DNA from: Pseudomonadota bacterium
GTDB lineage: Bacteria; Pseudomonadota; Gammaproteobacteria; Burkholderiales; Sulfuricellaceae
Assembly (NCBI GenBank): GCA_021801705.1
Contig: JAJYXP010000046.1
Span: forward strand, 1-64,000
DNA: 64,000 nucleotides
Reading direction: 5' to 3'
The stretch's first letter is position 1, and every line of letters begins with the position of its first letter. Made by a program: the position numbers and the translations under genes. This document shows positions 35,851-44,568 of this stretch, in pieces. The notes beneath the pieces are model-generated. The model ran no database searches. It had not been told where the DNA came from and saw only the letters and a list, made by a program, of their open reading frames with translations.

Positions 35851-36774
35851 ATGAGAAAAAGCCCCTCAATACACGAACAACCTGAAAACCATCTCGTGGT
35901 CTTTCAGGAAAAGGCCATTCGCCGCACCTGGCACAATGAAGAGTGGTGGTTTTCCGTGGTCGATGTGTGCGGCGTGTTGACCGATAGCCCCGATGCCGGT
36001 GCCTACTGGCGAAAGCTGAAACAGCGACTGGGTGCGGAGGGCAGTGAAGTCGTGACGTTTTGTCACGGGTTGAAACTCGAAGCCCCGGACGGCAAGCAAC
36101 GTGTGACCGACTGCGCCAATACCGAAGGTCTTTTCCGCGTCATCCAGTCCATCCCTTCGCCCCGAGCGGAACCCTTCAAGCGCTGGCTGGCGCAGGTGGG
36201 CTACGAGCGGGTGAAGGAAATCGAAAACCCTGAACTCGCCAGCGCTCGCGCCCGCGAGCTCTACCAAGCCAAGGGTTACCCGCAGGCGTGGATCGAGAAG
36301 CGGCTGCGCTCGATTGCCGTGCGCGGCGAACTGACCGACGAGTGGAAAATGCGCGGCGTTCAGGAAGGCAAGGAATATTCCATTCTCACCGCCGAAATTG
36401 CCCGCGCCACCTTCGGCGTGACACCCGGTGCGCACAGCCGCCTCAAGGGTCTGGACAAGGTAAAAACCGGCAACAATCTGCGCGACCACATGACCGATCT
36501 GGAGCTGATCTTCACCATGCTGGGCGAGGCCGGTACGACGGAAATTGCTCGACGTAAGGATGCCAAAGGCTTTGCCGACAACCGCACGGCAGCGAAGGAA
36601 GGCGGCACCATTGCAGGCGATGCGCGCAAGGCGCTGGAAGCCAAGAGCGGCAAGCCGGTAGTGAGCAAACAGAACTATCTGGCACCGCCCGTCGCGACGG
36701 CACTGGAAGATGCCGACGTAGCGCCGCCGACAACTAAACGCAAGGCTGCCGCTCGACCGAAAAAAGGTGAATGA
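35851..36774 (+). CDS. BRO-N/DinD-like protein
   Basis: 307 residues from ATG 35851. The N-terminal BRO domain is clear: VFQEKAIRRTWHNEEWWFSVVDVCGVLTDSPDAGAYWRKLKQRL, continuing LKLEAPDGKQRVTDCANTEGLFRVIQSIPSPRAEPFKRWLAQVGYER as in DNA-damage-inducible protein D. The tail (PTTKRKAAARPKKGE) is basic. BRO/DinD genes are common in phages and defence islands. It is 49 bases after the HEPN-like gene, so it may share its transcript but is not coupled to it. Confidence 0.88.
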   Translation: MRKSPSIHEQPENHLVVFQEKAIRRTWHNEEWWFSVVDVCGVLTDSPDAGAYWRKLKQRLGAEGSEVVTFCHGLKLEAPDGKQRVTDCANTEGLFRVIQSIPSPRAEPFKRWLAQVGYERVKEIENPELASARARELYQAKGYPQAWIEKRLRSIAVRGELTDEWKMRGVQEGKEYSILTAEIARATFGVTPGAHSRLKGLDKVKTGNNLRDHMTDLELIFTMLGEAGTTEIARRKDAKGFADNRTAAKEGGTIAGDARKALEAKSGKPVVSKQNYLAPPVATALEDADVAPPTTKRKAAARPKKGE

Positions 36775-36784
36775 AGGCAACCTG

Positions 36785-36916
36785 ATGTATATGCGCGCTT
36801 TTGCCGATACCTGGCCCGATGCAGAAATTGTCCAACAGGCTGTTGGACAATTGCCTTGGGGCCATAACCTGGCGCTGCTCACACGGCTGAAAGACCCGGC
36901 AATGCGCTTGGCCTAA
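36785..36916 (+). pseudogene. DUF1016 (YhcG-type) nuclease N-terminal fragment
   Basis: A 43-residue frame, MYMRAFADTWPDAEIVQQAV then GQLPWGHNLALLTRLKDPAM and a stop. The PWGHN motif and its surroundings match DUF1016/PDDEXK YhcG-like proteins shortly after their N-terminus. Both ends are missing, so it is a relic at the right edge of the island. Confidence 0.7.
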
Positions 36917-37015
36917 CAACGAAAAATAGATCATCGAAAAAACGGTGATTAATCACACGCAGATATTTTCACTATCCGATGGCTAATTCACACAGTAGAA
37001 ATAAATAAAAATCCA

Positions 37016-39583
37016 ATGGTTACAAAACAGGAAGACCTCTCGAAACACACTCCGATGATGCAGCAGTATCTGCGCATCAAGGCGGAGCACCCGGACATGC
37101 TGCTGTTCTACCGCATGGGAGACTTCTACGAGATGTTCTTTCATGACGCGGAGAAAGCGGCGCAGCTGCTGGACATCACCCTCACTACGCGCGGCGCTAC
37201 AGCAGGGCAGCCGATCAAGATGGCGGGCGTCCCTTATCATGCTGCGGAGCAGTACCTCGCCAAGCTGGTAAAGCTGGGCGTAGCGGTGGCGATCTGTGAG
37301 CAGGTCGGCGATCCCGCGACATCCAAGGGCCCGGTAGAGCGCAAGGTGATGCGCATCCTCACCCCTGGAACGTTGACCGATTCCGCCCTGCTCGACGAGA
37401 AGCAGGACAGCTTGCTGCTCGCCCTGATGCCACAGAATGCCATCCTGGGGCTGGCTTGGCTCAATCTCGCCAGCGGCCGTTTCATTGTCGCGGAAGTCCC
37501 ACCCGAACGGCTGGGTTCTGTTCTGGAGCGCCTCAAGCCGTCGGAAATGCTGTTGCCGGAGGGCTACAGCCACGCCGCATTGGAAAACCAGAAATGCGCC
37601 CGCAGGGTCCTGCCGCCCTGGCAGTTCGATCATGACGCGGCACTGCAGGGGCTGTGCCGGCAATTCGCCACGCTGGATTTGCAGGGTTTCGGCTGCGGAG
37701 ATCTGAGTTGCGCCATCGGGGCCGCCGGCGCCTTGCTGGAATACGTCAAGAACACCCAACGCGGCGCGCTTCCCCACATCAGGGCAATCCGGGTCGAACA
37801 CGAAAACGGCTACGTCCTGCTTGACGCTGCTGCCCGGCGCAACCTGGAAATTACCGAAACCCTGCGCGGAGAGCCGGCGCCAACGCTGCTTTCGCAGATC
37901 GACACCACGGCAAGCAGCATGGGCAGCCGCCTGCTCCGCCACTGGCTGCATCACCCGCTGCGCGACAGAGCCGAGCTGCGCGCCCGCCTCGACGCCATCT
38001 CAACGCTCATCGGCGAATCCGGCTTGGCGGCCTACCCGCGCATCCATCAAGAACTGAAGCAGATCGCAGACATCGAGCGCATCACGGGGCGTATCGCGCT
38101 CCGTAGCGCCCGGCCCAGGGATCTCTCCGGCCTGCGCGACAGCCTGCTGCTGCTGCCGCAGATAGGCAGTGAAACTGCACAACTCGACAGTCCTCGCCTG
38201 ATGCAACTGTGCAGTCAGCTGCATGTACCGGAAACACTGGCGTCCGAGTTGAAACACGCGCTCCAACCCGAGCCGAGCGTTGTTTTGCGTGACGGCGGCG
38301 TGATTGCCGACGGCTACGACGCCGAGCTCGATGAACTGCGCGCCATCCAGACCAACTGCGGTGATTTTCTGCTTGCCCTCGAAGCCAGGGAACGCGAACG
38401 TAGCGGCATCACCAATCTCAAGGTGGAATACAACCGTGTGCACGGCTTCTACATCGAAGTCAGCCGCAGCCAGGCAGATGCGGTGCCGGACGATTACCGC
38501 CGCCGTCAGACACTGAAAAATGCGGAACGCTACATCACGCCGGAGCTGAAAGCCTTCGAGGACAAGGCCCTGTCGGCCTCGGAACGGGCATTGGCGCGCG
38601 AGAAAATGCTGTACGAGGCGCTACTGGACAAGCTGGCTCCCCACATCCAGGCACTGCAGGCAATCGCCGCAGCGGTGGCTGAACTTGACGTGCTGGCTGC
38701 ATTGGCGGAGCGGGCCCAGACGCTGGGCTGGACCGCGCCCGAATTCAGCGACAATGCGGAAATCGAGATCGTGGGCGGGCGCCACCCGGTGGTCGAGGCA
38801 CAAACCGCCAACTTTATCGCCAACGATGCGCGCCTTTCCCGCGCCCGCCAGATGCTGCTGATCACCGGCCCGAACATGGGCGGAAAATCCACCTATATGC
38901 GCCAGACCGCGCTGATCGTACTGCTCGCCCACTGTGGCAGCTTCGTGCCGGCCAGCAGCGCGAGAATCGGCCCCGTCGACCAGATCTTCACGCGCATCGG
39001 CGCCTCCGACGATTTGGCCGGCGGCCGCTCCACCTTCATGGTGGAAATGACGGAAGCAGCCAGCATCCTGCACAGCGCAACCGAGCATAGCCTGGTTCTG
39101 CTGGACGAAATCGGGCGCGGCACCTCCACCTTCGACGGTCTTGCCCTGGCTTGGGCGATCGCCCGCCATCTGATCGAGAAGACCCGTTGCCATACTCTGT
39201 TCGCCACGCATTATTTCGAACTCACCCGGCTGGCGCAGGAATTCCGGCAGATTGCCAATGTCCACCTCGATGCGCTCGAGCACCGCGACCACATTGTGTT
39301 CCTCCACAGCGTACAGGAAGGGCCGGCGAGCCAAAGCTACGGCCTGCAGGTGGCGGCGCTGGCAGGTGTGCCCGCAGCAGTGATCCAGGCGGCGAAGCGG
39401 CATCTGCTGCAACTGGAGCAGCAAGGCATCAGCGACGGCATGCAGGGTGATCTGTTTATCGAAACGCCGCAGATTGCGGCGCCTTCGGTGCTGGAAGAAA
39501 CGCTGCGCGGGGTGGAAGCGGACGAACTCACCCCGAAAGCAGCGCTGGATTTGGTATATAAGCTGAGAAAACTGCTGGATTAA
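37016..39583 (+). CDS. mutS: DNA mismatch repair protein MutS
   Basis: Mismatch recognition ATPase, 855 residues, full length. The N-terminus [31 protein letters not shown] contains the mismatch-reading Phe region. Walker A is [13 protein letters not shown], followed by [21 protein letters not shown] and ATHYFEL. Start ATG 37016 has only a weak ribosome site; ATG at the MMQQ codons is an alternative. Its end overlaps the convergent FKBP gene by four bases. It is intact beside the accessory island. Confidence 0.98.
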   Translation: MVTKQEDLSKHTPMMQQYLRIKAEHPDMLLFYRMGDFYEMFFHDAEKAAQLLDITLTTRGATAGQPIKMAGVPYHAAEQYLAKLVKLGVAVAICEQVGDPATSKGPVERKVMRILTPGTLTDSALLDEKQDSLLLALMPQNAILGLAWLNLASGRFIVAEVPPERLGSVLERLKPSEMLLPEGYSHAALENQKCARRVLPPWQFDHDAALQGLCRQFATLDLQGFGCGDLSCAIGAAGALLEYVKNTQRGALPHIRAIRVEHENGYVLLDAAARRNLEITETLRGEPAPTLLSQIDTTASSMGSRLLRHWLHHPLRDRAELRARLDAISTLIGESGLAAYPRIHQELKQIADIERITGRIALRSARPRDLSGLRDSLLLLPQIGSETAQLDSPRLMQLCSQLHVPETLASELKHALQPEPSVVLRDGGVIADGYDAELDELRAIQTNCGDFLLALEARERERSGITNLKVEYNRVHGFYIEVSRSQADAVPDDYRRRQTLKNAERYITPELKAFEDKALSASERALAREKMLYEALLDKLAPHIQALQAIAAAVAELDVLAALAERAQTLGWTAPEFSDNAEIEIVGGRHPVVEAQTANFIANDARLSRARQMLLITGPNMGGKSTYMRQTALIVLLAHCGSFVPASSARIGPVDQIFTRIGASDDLAGGRSTFMVEMTEAASILHSATEHSLVLLDEIGRGTSTFDGLALAWAIARHLIEKTRCHTLFATHYFELTRLAQEFRQIANVHLDALEHRDHIVFLHSVQEGPASQSYGLQVAALAGVPAAVIQAAKRHLLQLEQQGISDGMQGDLFIETPQIAAPSVLEETLRGVEADELTPKAALDLVYKLRKLLD

Positions 39584-40062
39584 TGGTGGTGGCCGTGCTC
39601 GCCATGCGCATGGCCATGGGCGATTTCCTCGGCACTCGCGGGACGAACGCTTTCCACTGTGCACTTGAACAGCAGCGTCTGCCCGGCCAGGGGATGGTTC
39701 CCGTCAATCACCACTTTGTCTGCCGTGATGTCCGTTATCGTGAAGATCATATCTTCATCCGAACCTTCAGCGCCGGCCTGGAACTGCATCCCCACCTCAA
39801 TCTCGTCCGTTGGAAAAACATCACGAGGCTCGACGCGCACCAGCTCTTCATCAAACTCGCCGAAAGCGTTCTCGGGATCCAGTGTGACCGCGACGGAACC
39901 ACCTTCTGCAACGCCCTCCAGCGCTTCTTCCACGGTCGGGAAGATTCCGTCATAGCCGCCGTGCAGGTAACTGATGGGCTGCTCGCTTTTTTCCAGGAGC
40001 TTGCCGGCGGTGTCGCTCAACTCGAAGCTGATGGACACCACTGAATTTTTTGAAACCTGCAT
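39580..40062 (-). CDS. SlyD-like FKBP-type peptidyl-prolyl isomerase
   Basis: 160 residues with the SlyD fold: [39 protein letters not shown] and the insert-in-flap domain (about 70-125, [30 protein letters not shown]). The C-terminal tail [12 protein letters not shown] is a metal-binding stretch; SlyD delivers nickel in E. coli. It could be called slyD, but close paralogues (FkpB-type) exist. Five bases from bcp, same direction. Confidence 0.92.
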   Translation of the reverse strand: MQVSKNSVVSISFELSDTAGKLLEKSEQPISYLHGGYDGIFPTVEEALEGVAEGGSVAVTLDPENAFGEFDEELVRVEPRDVFPTDEIEVGMQFQAGAEGSDEDMIFTITDITADKVVIDGNHPLAGQTLLFKCTVESVRPASAEEIAHGHAHGEHGHHH

Positions 40063-40066
40063 AACA

Positions 40067-40531
40067 TTACTCCATAACTTTGATTAAATTGATAACTTCC
40101 GCAGCGTGTCCGCGGGGATTGACCCCGTACAGCGCATGTCTCAAAATACCCTGCCTGTCGATGACAAACGTGGATCGGACGATCCCCAGTTTTTTCACAC
40201 CGTCTTTTTCTTTCTCCTGCCATACCCCGTATTTCTCGCACGCTTTGCCATCGGCATCAGACAACAAATGCACTGCGAGACCATGTTTGTCGCGAAATGC
40301 GGCATGGCTGATGCAGTCATCCCGGCTGACACCGAGCACAACCGCGTCCAGACGAGAAATCTCATCCTCCAGATCGCTGAATTCAATGGCTTCAATGGTA
40401 CAGCCCGGCGTATCATCCTTGGGATAAAAGTACAGGACGACATACTTTCCCTTGAAATCGGAAAGCTTCACGATTTCCATTTCTGCGTCAGGCAAACTAA
40501 ACTTGGGGGCAGGCTGTCCGATTTGCAACAT
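40067..40531 (-). CDS. bcp: Peroxiredoxin BCP/PrxQ type
   Basis: Thiol peroxidase, 154 residues from ATG 40531 with AGGAG upstream; a longer frame to 40591 is rejected. The peroxidatic Cys is in FYPKDDTPGCTIEA. The nearby resolving Cys of the common CxxxxC form is replaced by Ile (CTIEAI); other Cys at DDCISH and KACEKYG might serve, or it works as a 1-Cys enzyme. Divergent from the next gene. Confidence 0.94.
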   Translation of the reverse strand: MLQIGQPAPKFSLPDAEMEIVKLSDFKGKYVVLYFYPKDDTPGCTIEAIEFSDLEDEISRLDAVVLGVSRDDCISHAAFRDKHGLAVHLLSDADGKACEKYGVWQEKEKDGVKKLGIVRSTFVIDRQGILRHALYGVNPRGHAAEVINLIKVME

Positions 40532-40610
40532 AGCAACTCCTGTTACTGCACGTCTACATTTTAAACGATTTCTTCCGGCTTGAATTAACACGTGCCATAA
40601 TTAAATCGTC

Positions 40611-41114
40611 ATGAGCGAAACCCCAGACAAACCGATTTTGCTGCATCGGCCAATTAACGGCATTGCGGAATATGAAGAAGCGCTCGATATCCTGATCGAA
40701 CTCGCACGGCGACACTTGCGCATTTTCGACTACAATCTGGAAGATGGCGGGTACAACACCTTGCGGCGCTTCGATCTGCTGCGCACCTTTCTCCTCGCAA
40801 GCCGCAGCAACCGCCTGGAAATCGTGCTGCACGACACCGATTACCTCACCCGCTTTTGCCCGCGCATGATCAACCTGTTCAAGCAATTCAGCCATGCCGT
40901 CACCATCATGGAAACGACATCCGAAGCAAAAAGCATCTACGACCCCTTCGCCGTCGCAGGCCTGACGTGTTACGTGCATCGCTTCCATTATGACGACCCG
41001 CGCGCACTGCTCGCACTCAACGACGTTGAAGGCAGTCACGTACTGATCAAGCGCTTTAATGAAATCCGCGATGCTTCTGCGCCCGCAGTTACCGCGACGA
41101 CACTAGGGCTGTAG
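40611..41114 (+). CDS. Conserved protein of unknown function (DUF7931-like)
   Basis: 167 residues, soluble. The pattern ALDILIELARRHLRIFDYNLEDGGYNTLRRFDLLRTFLLASRSNRLEIVLHDTDYLTRFCPRMINLFKQF is one I know from conserved hypothetical proteins of betaproteobacteria. The IFDYNLED / LRRFDLLRTFLL arrangement loosely recalls PLD-fold regulators, which is speculative. The bcp and this gene are divergent with an 80-base gap. Confidence 0.8.
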   Translation: MSETPDKPILLHRPINGIAEYEEALDILIELARRHLRIFDYNLEDGGYNTLRRFDLLRTFLLASRSNRLEIVLHDTDYLTRFCPRMINLFKQFSHAVTIMETTSEAKSIYDPFAVAGLTCYVHRFHYDDPRALLALNDVEGSHVLIKRFNEIRDASAPAVTATTLGL

Positions 41115-41338
41115 CTTTATTCGTTTGGCATGACATGCCTTGCGTAAACCTTGTATGACTGCGGAATTTACAGACGAAAACAAGCTATGTATAGATTATT
41201 AATAATTTGACACTAGAAATATTTATAGAATCTGCTAGAATCGTGGAGTCGGTTGGACATCGTTGATGTGAAAGCCGATTTGCATCAATGGTATTGTTGT
41301 AAAAAAATCCTCACAAATTCAGTTAAAGGGAATAATAA
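41115..41338 (+). other. AT-rich leader of the lipoprotein gene
   Basis: About 220 bases, AT-rich. TTGACA at about 41207-41212 and an extended -10 TGCTAGAAT near 41234-41242 stand out but are 23 bases apart, so they may belong to different promoters. Transcription from here would give a leader of roughly 90 bases. No gene was seen. A small RNA cannot be ruled out. Confidence 0.4.
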
Positions 41339-41569
41339 ATGAAACACTCCGTCCTGCTCGCCGCTCTGTTGGCCCTGTCGTTGACTGCTTGCGGCAAAAA
41401 AGAAGAAGCCCCCGCTCCTGCACCTATGGAAGCACCTAAAGTCGAAGCTCCGGCTCCTGCCGCCCCTGCTGCTGAAGCTCCGGCTCCTGCCGCCGCTCCT
41501 GCTGCTGATGCTGCTGCTCCTGCCGCCCCTGCTGCTGACGCTGCTGCTCCTGCTGCTCCTGCCAAGTAA
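41339..41569 (+). CDS. Ala/Pro-rich repeat lipoprotein
   Basis: 76 residues. Lipoprotein signal MKHSVLLAALLALSLTAC with lipobox LTAC, then GKKEE and a low-complexity tail of APAP/ADAAAPAAPA repeats. The nucleotide sequence shows tandem GCTGCTCCTGCCGCCCCT-like units. No function is evident; the extended Ala-Pro tail could span periplasm or peptidoglycan. A strong terminator follows. Confidence 0.85.
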   Translation: MKHSVLLAALLALSLTACGKKEEAPAPAPMEAPKVEAPAPAAPAAEAPAPAAAPAADAAAPAAPAADAAAPAAPAK

Positions 41570-41583
41570 TTCAGGCATTCGGC

Positions 41584-41614
41584 AAAAAAACCGGCGCTCT
41601 GCGCCGGTTTTTTT
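41584..41614 (+). terminator. Rho-independent terminator after the lipoprotein gene
   Basis: A-run, CCGGCGC, loop TCT, GCGCCGG and a run of seven T. The stem extends through the A/T runs and lies 15 bases after the stop codon. It could also work in the opposite direction for the convergent gene at 41647. Confidence 0.92.
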
Positions 41615-41646
41615 ATGCCCTCTGGGCACTGATCCATCTTCTTGGC

Positions 41647-42411
41647 TTAGAAAACCTGGCGCCAGCCAAAGCCATTCATCTGATCAGCCACACCTATCCA
41701 TTCCTGTTCGCAATTCAAAACCCGGCTTAATGCCGCCCGCGCCAGTTCTGGGGTATTGTTCTTTTCGCTCAGATGCGCCGCAATCAAATGCTGCAATCTG
41801 CTATTGTCCAGTTCCGCCAGCAACCGTGCCGCAGCGCCGTTGTCGAGGTGCCCGAAACGACCGGCGACTCGCTGCTTCAATCCAGGCGGATAAGGCCCGT
41901 CACGCAGCATGTCCGGATCGTGATTGCACTCCAGAACCAGAGCATCGCAACCACTCAGTCTTGCTTCGATGTGCGGCGTGGACTTGCCGGTATCGGTTAG
42001 CACGCCCAATCGCCTGAGGCCATTGCTGAAAACATATTGCACCGGCTCGCGGGCATCATGGGGAACCGGGAAGGGCTGCACTTCAATGTCGCCGGCCTGA
42101 AACACGCTGTGTCCATCTATCAGACGGACCTCGGGCAAGGTTTCAGCAGGGGGGTGATTCTTGAAGGTGCCGTGCGTGAGCCATACAGGAATCGCATGCC
42201 GGCTCGCAAACTTGACTGCGCCGCCGATATGGTCGGTGTGCTCGTGGGTGATCAGAATGCCGCTGAGATCTTCCGGCCGCAATTCGAGGCGCGAAAGCCT
42301 CAAGGCTGTTTCCCTGATACCAAATCCGCAGTCGAGGAGCAAGCGGGTTTGCTTGACCTCGACCACCAACGCGTTGCCCCGGCTGCCGCTCCCCAGGGAG
42401 GCAAAACGCAT
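41647..42411 (-). CDS. Metallo-beta-lactamase-fold hydrolase (YycJ/WalJ-like)
   Basis: 254 residues from ATG 42411 (MRFASLGSGSRGNALVVEV); a longer frame to 42483 is rejected as it enters bamC. Metal motif ITHEHTDHIGG (HxHxDH), later PVPHDAREP, LTDTGKSTPHI, LECNHDPDML and IAAHLSEKNN. The family includes YycJ/WalJ-type exonucleases; the exact substrate is unknown. It follows bamC by 13 bases and dapA, so may be part of that operon. Confidence 0.9.
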   Translation of the reverse strand: MRFASLGSGSRGNALVVEVKQTRLLLDCGFGIRETALRLSRLELRPEDLSGILITHEHTDHIGGAVKFASRHAIPVWLTHGTFKNHPPAETLPEVRLIDGHSVFQAGDIEVQPFPVPHDAREPVQYVFSNGLRRLGVLTDTGKSTPHIEARLSGCDALVLECNHDPDMLRDGPYPPGLKQRVAGRFGHLDNGAAARLLAELDNSRLQHLIAAHLSEKNNTPELARAALSRVLNCEQEWIGVADQMNGFGWRQVF

Positions 42412-42424
42412 TGCCACGCTCAGA

Positions 42425-43570
42425 TTATTTAAGTTGTTCGAACAGCAGATTGAGAATCCTGGATGCGGTATCGGATTTTTCAAGCGCGCCGTCCTTGTTC
42501 AGCACACTGACCACGCTACCATCGCTCGAGGCCGCAACCTGGATCCGGTACTGCTCCGGCTTATCCTTGCCCTTGCCATCCCCCTTCCAGAAAGCCAGTT
42601 TGGACAGGAAGCCTTTTTCGTCCTTGACGCCGTCGCCTTCCGGATCGACATAACGGACATAATACAGCCCCTTGGAGCGGTCACGGTCAATCACCGTGAA
42701 CCCGACCCGGTCAAGAGACAGACCGACTCGACGCCAGGCATGGTCGAACGTATCGTACAGGGTGAGGCTGCCCGCCCCCTCCTGGTTGCGCGTAATTCTG
42801 GCTTGCTCGTGCCTGCCGTCTGCCGTCATTACGGATTTAGCACGCGCCCCCTCGACCCCGAACCTCACCATCAACCGGCGCAGCATGTCGGCTTCAATCT
42901 CTGGATCCGCCGGACGTGGCTCCCACACCGTCCGAGTGCCCCCATCGCCGCCTTCAATCACTTCATACATGCCGCGATGACTGACATATATTTCCGTCGT
43001 GCCCGGTTCCGCGCCGCGCTCCAACCGGGTGCGGAACTTGTCGCGCTCGGCGGTGGAATACAGTCCGTCCACTACCTTGCTCAACACATTGCGAATCGGG
43101 TCCTGGGGAATTTTTGCCCGGTTTTCGGCCCAGTCGGTTTCCATCAGGCCGGACTCCGGCACTTCAAGCTTGACGAGAAAACCCATCTCCTGCCAGAACT
43201 CCTTCACCACCGGCCACACCTGCTCCGGCGTGGCGTTCACCACCAACCAGCGCTGCGTTCCAGCGCGCTCGACCCTGACCTTTTCCTGGGCAGGAAGCAG
43301 GTTGGATACTGTTGCCGCCTGAGGCTGACCAGCCCTTTCCTTGTTGTAACCGGAGAAAGTGGCACTGCCCTGCGGGCTGGCGTCGGGTACCGCGAAGCGG
43401 TTGTCTGCCGTCGGCGAAGTCAGGTCGGGGGGAATTTCCAGCGGCGGCAGCTTGCCGGCGGATTTGTAGTCAACCTTCTTGCCTTCCAACAAGGAAGTCG
43501 AACCGCAACCCGACATCACCGCAAGCACTGACGTTGCCGCAACCAGGAACAATAAGCTTTTGTTTCTCAT
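42425..43570 (-). CDS. bamC: Outer membrane assembly lipoprotein BamC
   Basis: Accessory lipoprotein of the BAM complex, 381 residues from ATG 43570. Lipoprotein signal MRNKSLLFLVAATSVLAVMSGC, then the BamC N-terminal segment DYKSAGKLPPLEIPPDLT. Two helix-grip domains follow, with GLMETDWAENRAKIPQ and FWKGDGKGKDKPEQYRIQV. An upstream ATG at 43576 adds two residues; the chosen start has AGG at six bases. dapA-bamC order is conserved. Confidence 0.94.
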   Translation of the reverse strand: MRNKSLLFLVAATSVLAVMSGCGSTSLLEGKKVDYKSAGKLPPLEIPPDLTSPTADNRFAVPDASPQGSATFSGYNKERAGQPQAATVSNLLPAQEKVRVERAGTQRWLVVNATPEQVWPVVKEFWQEMGFLVKLEVPESGLMETDWAENRAKIPQDPIRNVLSKVVDGLYSTAERDKFRTRLERGAEPGTTEIYVSHRGMYEVIEGGDGGTRTVWEPRPADPEIEADMLRRLMVRFGVEGARAKSVMTADGRHEQARITRNQEGAGSLTLYDTFDHAWRRVGLSLDRVGFTVIDRDRSKGLYYVRYVDPEGDGVKDEKGFLSKLAFWKGDGKGKDKPEQYRIQVAASSDGSVVSVLNKDGALEKSDTASRILNLLFEQLK

Positions 43571-43601
43571 ACACATCCTATAATTATGCGCAAGCCGCTT
43601 C

Positions 43602-44504
43602 TTATTGAATTACGCCGGCCTGGCGCATGGCCTGTTTCAAAATATCGTGATAAGCAACGGAAAGCGGGGTCAGAGGCAAACGGATGCCTGCGCCGATCAA
43701 TCCCATTTGCGCTACCGCCCATTTAACCGGGATCGGGTTGGCTTCGACAAACAGCTTCTGATGCAGACCAAGCAGCTTGTTGTTGATCGACCGCGCCGCC
43801 ACCAAATCCCCTCTGAACGCCGCCTCGCACATCTCGTGCATCAACCTGGGTGCAACGTTGGCAGTCACCGAGATCACGCCGTGCCCCCCCAGCAGCATCA
43901 ATGCAAGGCCGCTGGCATCATCGCCGCTGTAGATTGCAAAGTCTTCCGGTGCGCGCAGCAGCAGATCGCTGCCGCGTTCTACATTGCCCGTAGCATCCTT
44001 AATTCCGACGATATTTGGAATTTTCGCCAGCCGCAACACGGTCTCGTTGGCCAGATCGCAGGCAGTTCGGCCAGGCACATTGTACAAAATCTGCGGGATG
44101 TCCACCGCTTCGGCAATCGCTTTGAAATGGAGAAACAGCCCTTCCTGTGTGGGCTTGTTATAGTATGGCGTGACCGACAGACTGTAATCTGCGCCAGCCT
44201 TCTTGGCGCATTGCGTCAGCTCGATCGCCTCGCGGGTAGCGTTTGCTCCGGTACCCGCAATGACCGGAATACGCCCCGCGGCTTGTTCCACTACAGTGCG
44301 GATCAGCAGGCAATGCTCATCGGCGTCTACCGTCGGGGATTCGCCGGTTGTACCGACGACGACGACACCATCGGTCCCTTCTTCCACATGAAAATCGACC
44401 AAGGCACGCAAACCGGGCAGGTCCAGGCTGCCGTCATCATGCATCGGAGTAACGATCGCAACCAGACTGCCTTTAAGCCTGTCCTGAGCATTGTCGAAGG
44501 GCAT
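43602..44504 (-). CDS. dapA: 4-hydroxy-tetrahydrodipicolinate synthase, altered N-terminus
   Basis: First step of the lysine/diaminopimelate branch. 300 residues. Motifs: [34 protein letters not shown] and GIKDATGN with the Schiff-base Lys. The normal start is [10 protein letters not shown]; here it reads [18 protein letters not shown], where PFDNAQDRL comes from a dispersed repeat. The ribosome site GCGGA stands at normal distance from the ATG, so the repeat entered just after the start codon. The fold core looks intact. Confidence 0.96.
   Translation of the reverse strand: MPFDNAQDRLKGSLVAIVTPMHDDGSLDLPGLRALVDFHVEEGTDGVVVVGTTGESPTVDADEHCLLIRTVVEQAAGRIPVIAGTGANATREAIELTQCAKKAGADYSLSVTPYYNKPTQEGLFLHFKAIAEAVDIPQILYNVPGRTACDLANETVLRLAKIPNIVGIKDATGNVERGSDLLLRAPEDFAIYSGDDASGLALMLLGGHGVISVTANVAPRLMHEMCEAAFRGDLVAARSINNKLLGLHQKLFVEANPIPVKWAVAQMGLIGAGIRLPLTPLSVAYHDILKQAMRQAGVIQ
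44474..44503 (-). repeat. Dispersed CCCTTCGACAA...CTCAGGACAGGC-type repeat inside dapA start
   Basis: The minus strand reads GCCCTTCGACAATGCTCAGG then ACAGGCTTA, a variant of the GCCCTTCGACAAGCTCAGGACAGGC repeat that is spread through many bacterial genomes. It is placed directly after the dapA ATG and keeps the frame (nine extra residues). Confidence 0.75.
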
Positions 44505-44568
44505 AAAAATTTCCGCAAAAATTCGTAGTTTACCCGATTATCCGGCCAGGGGAAACGCACAGAGCCTA

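Noticed and set aside
35866-36882. 338-codon minus-strand frame across the BRO-N gene
   Set aside because: Antisense to a recognised gene, no family features.
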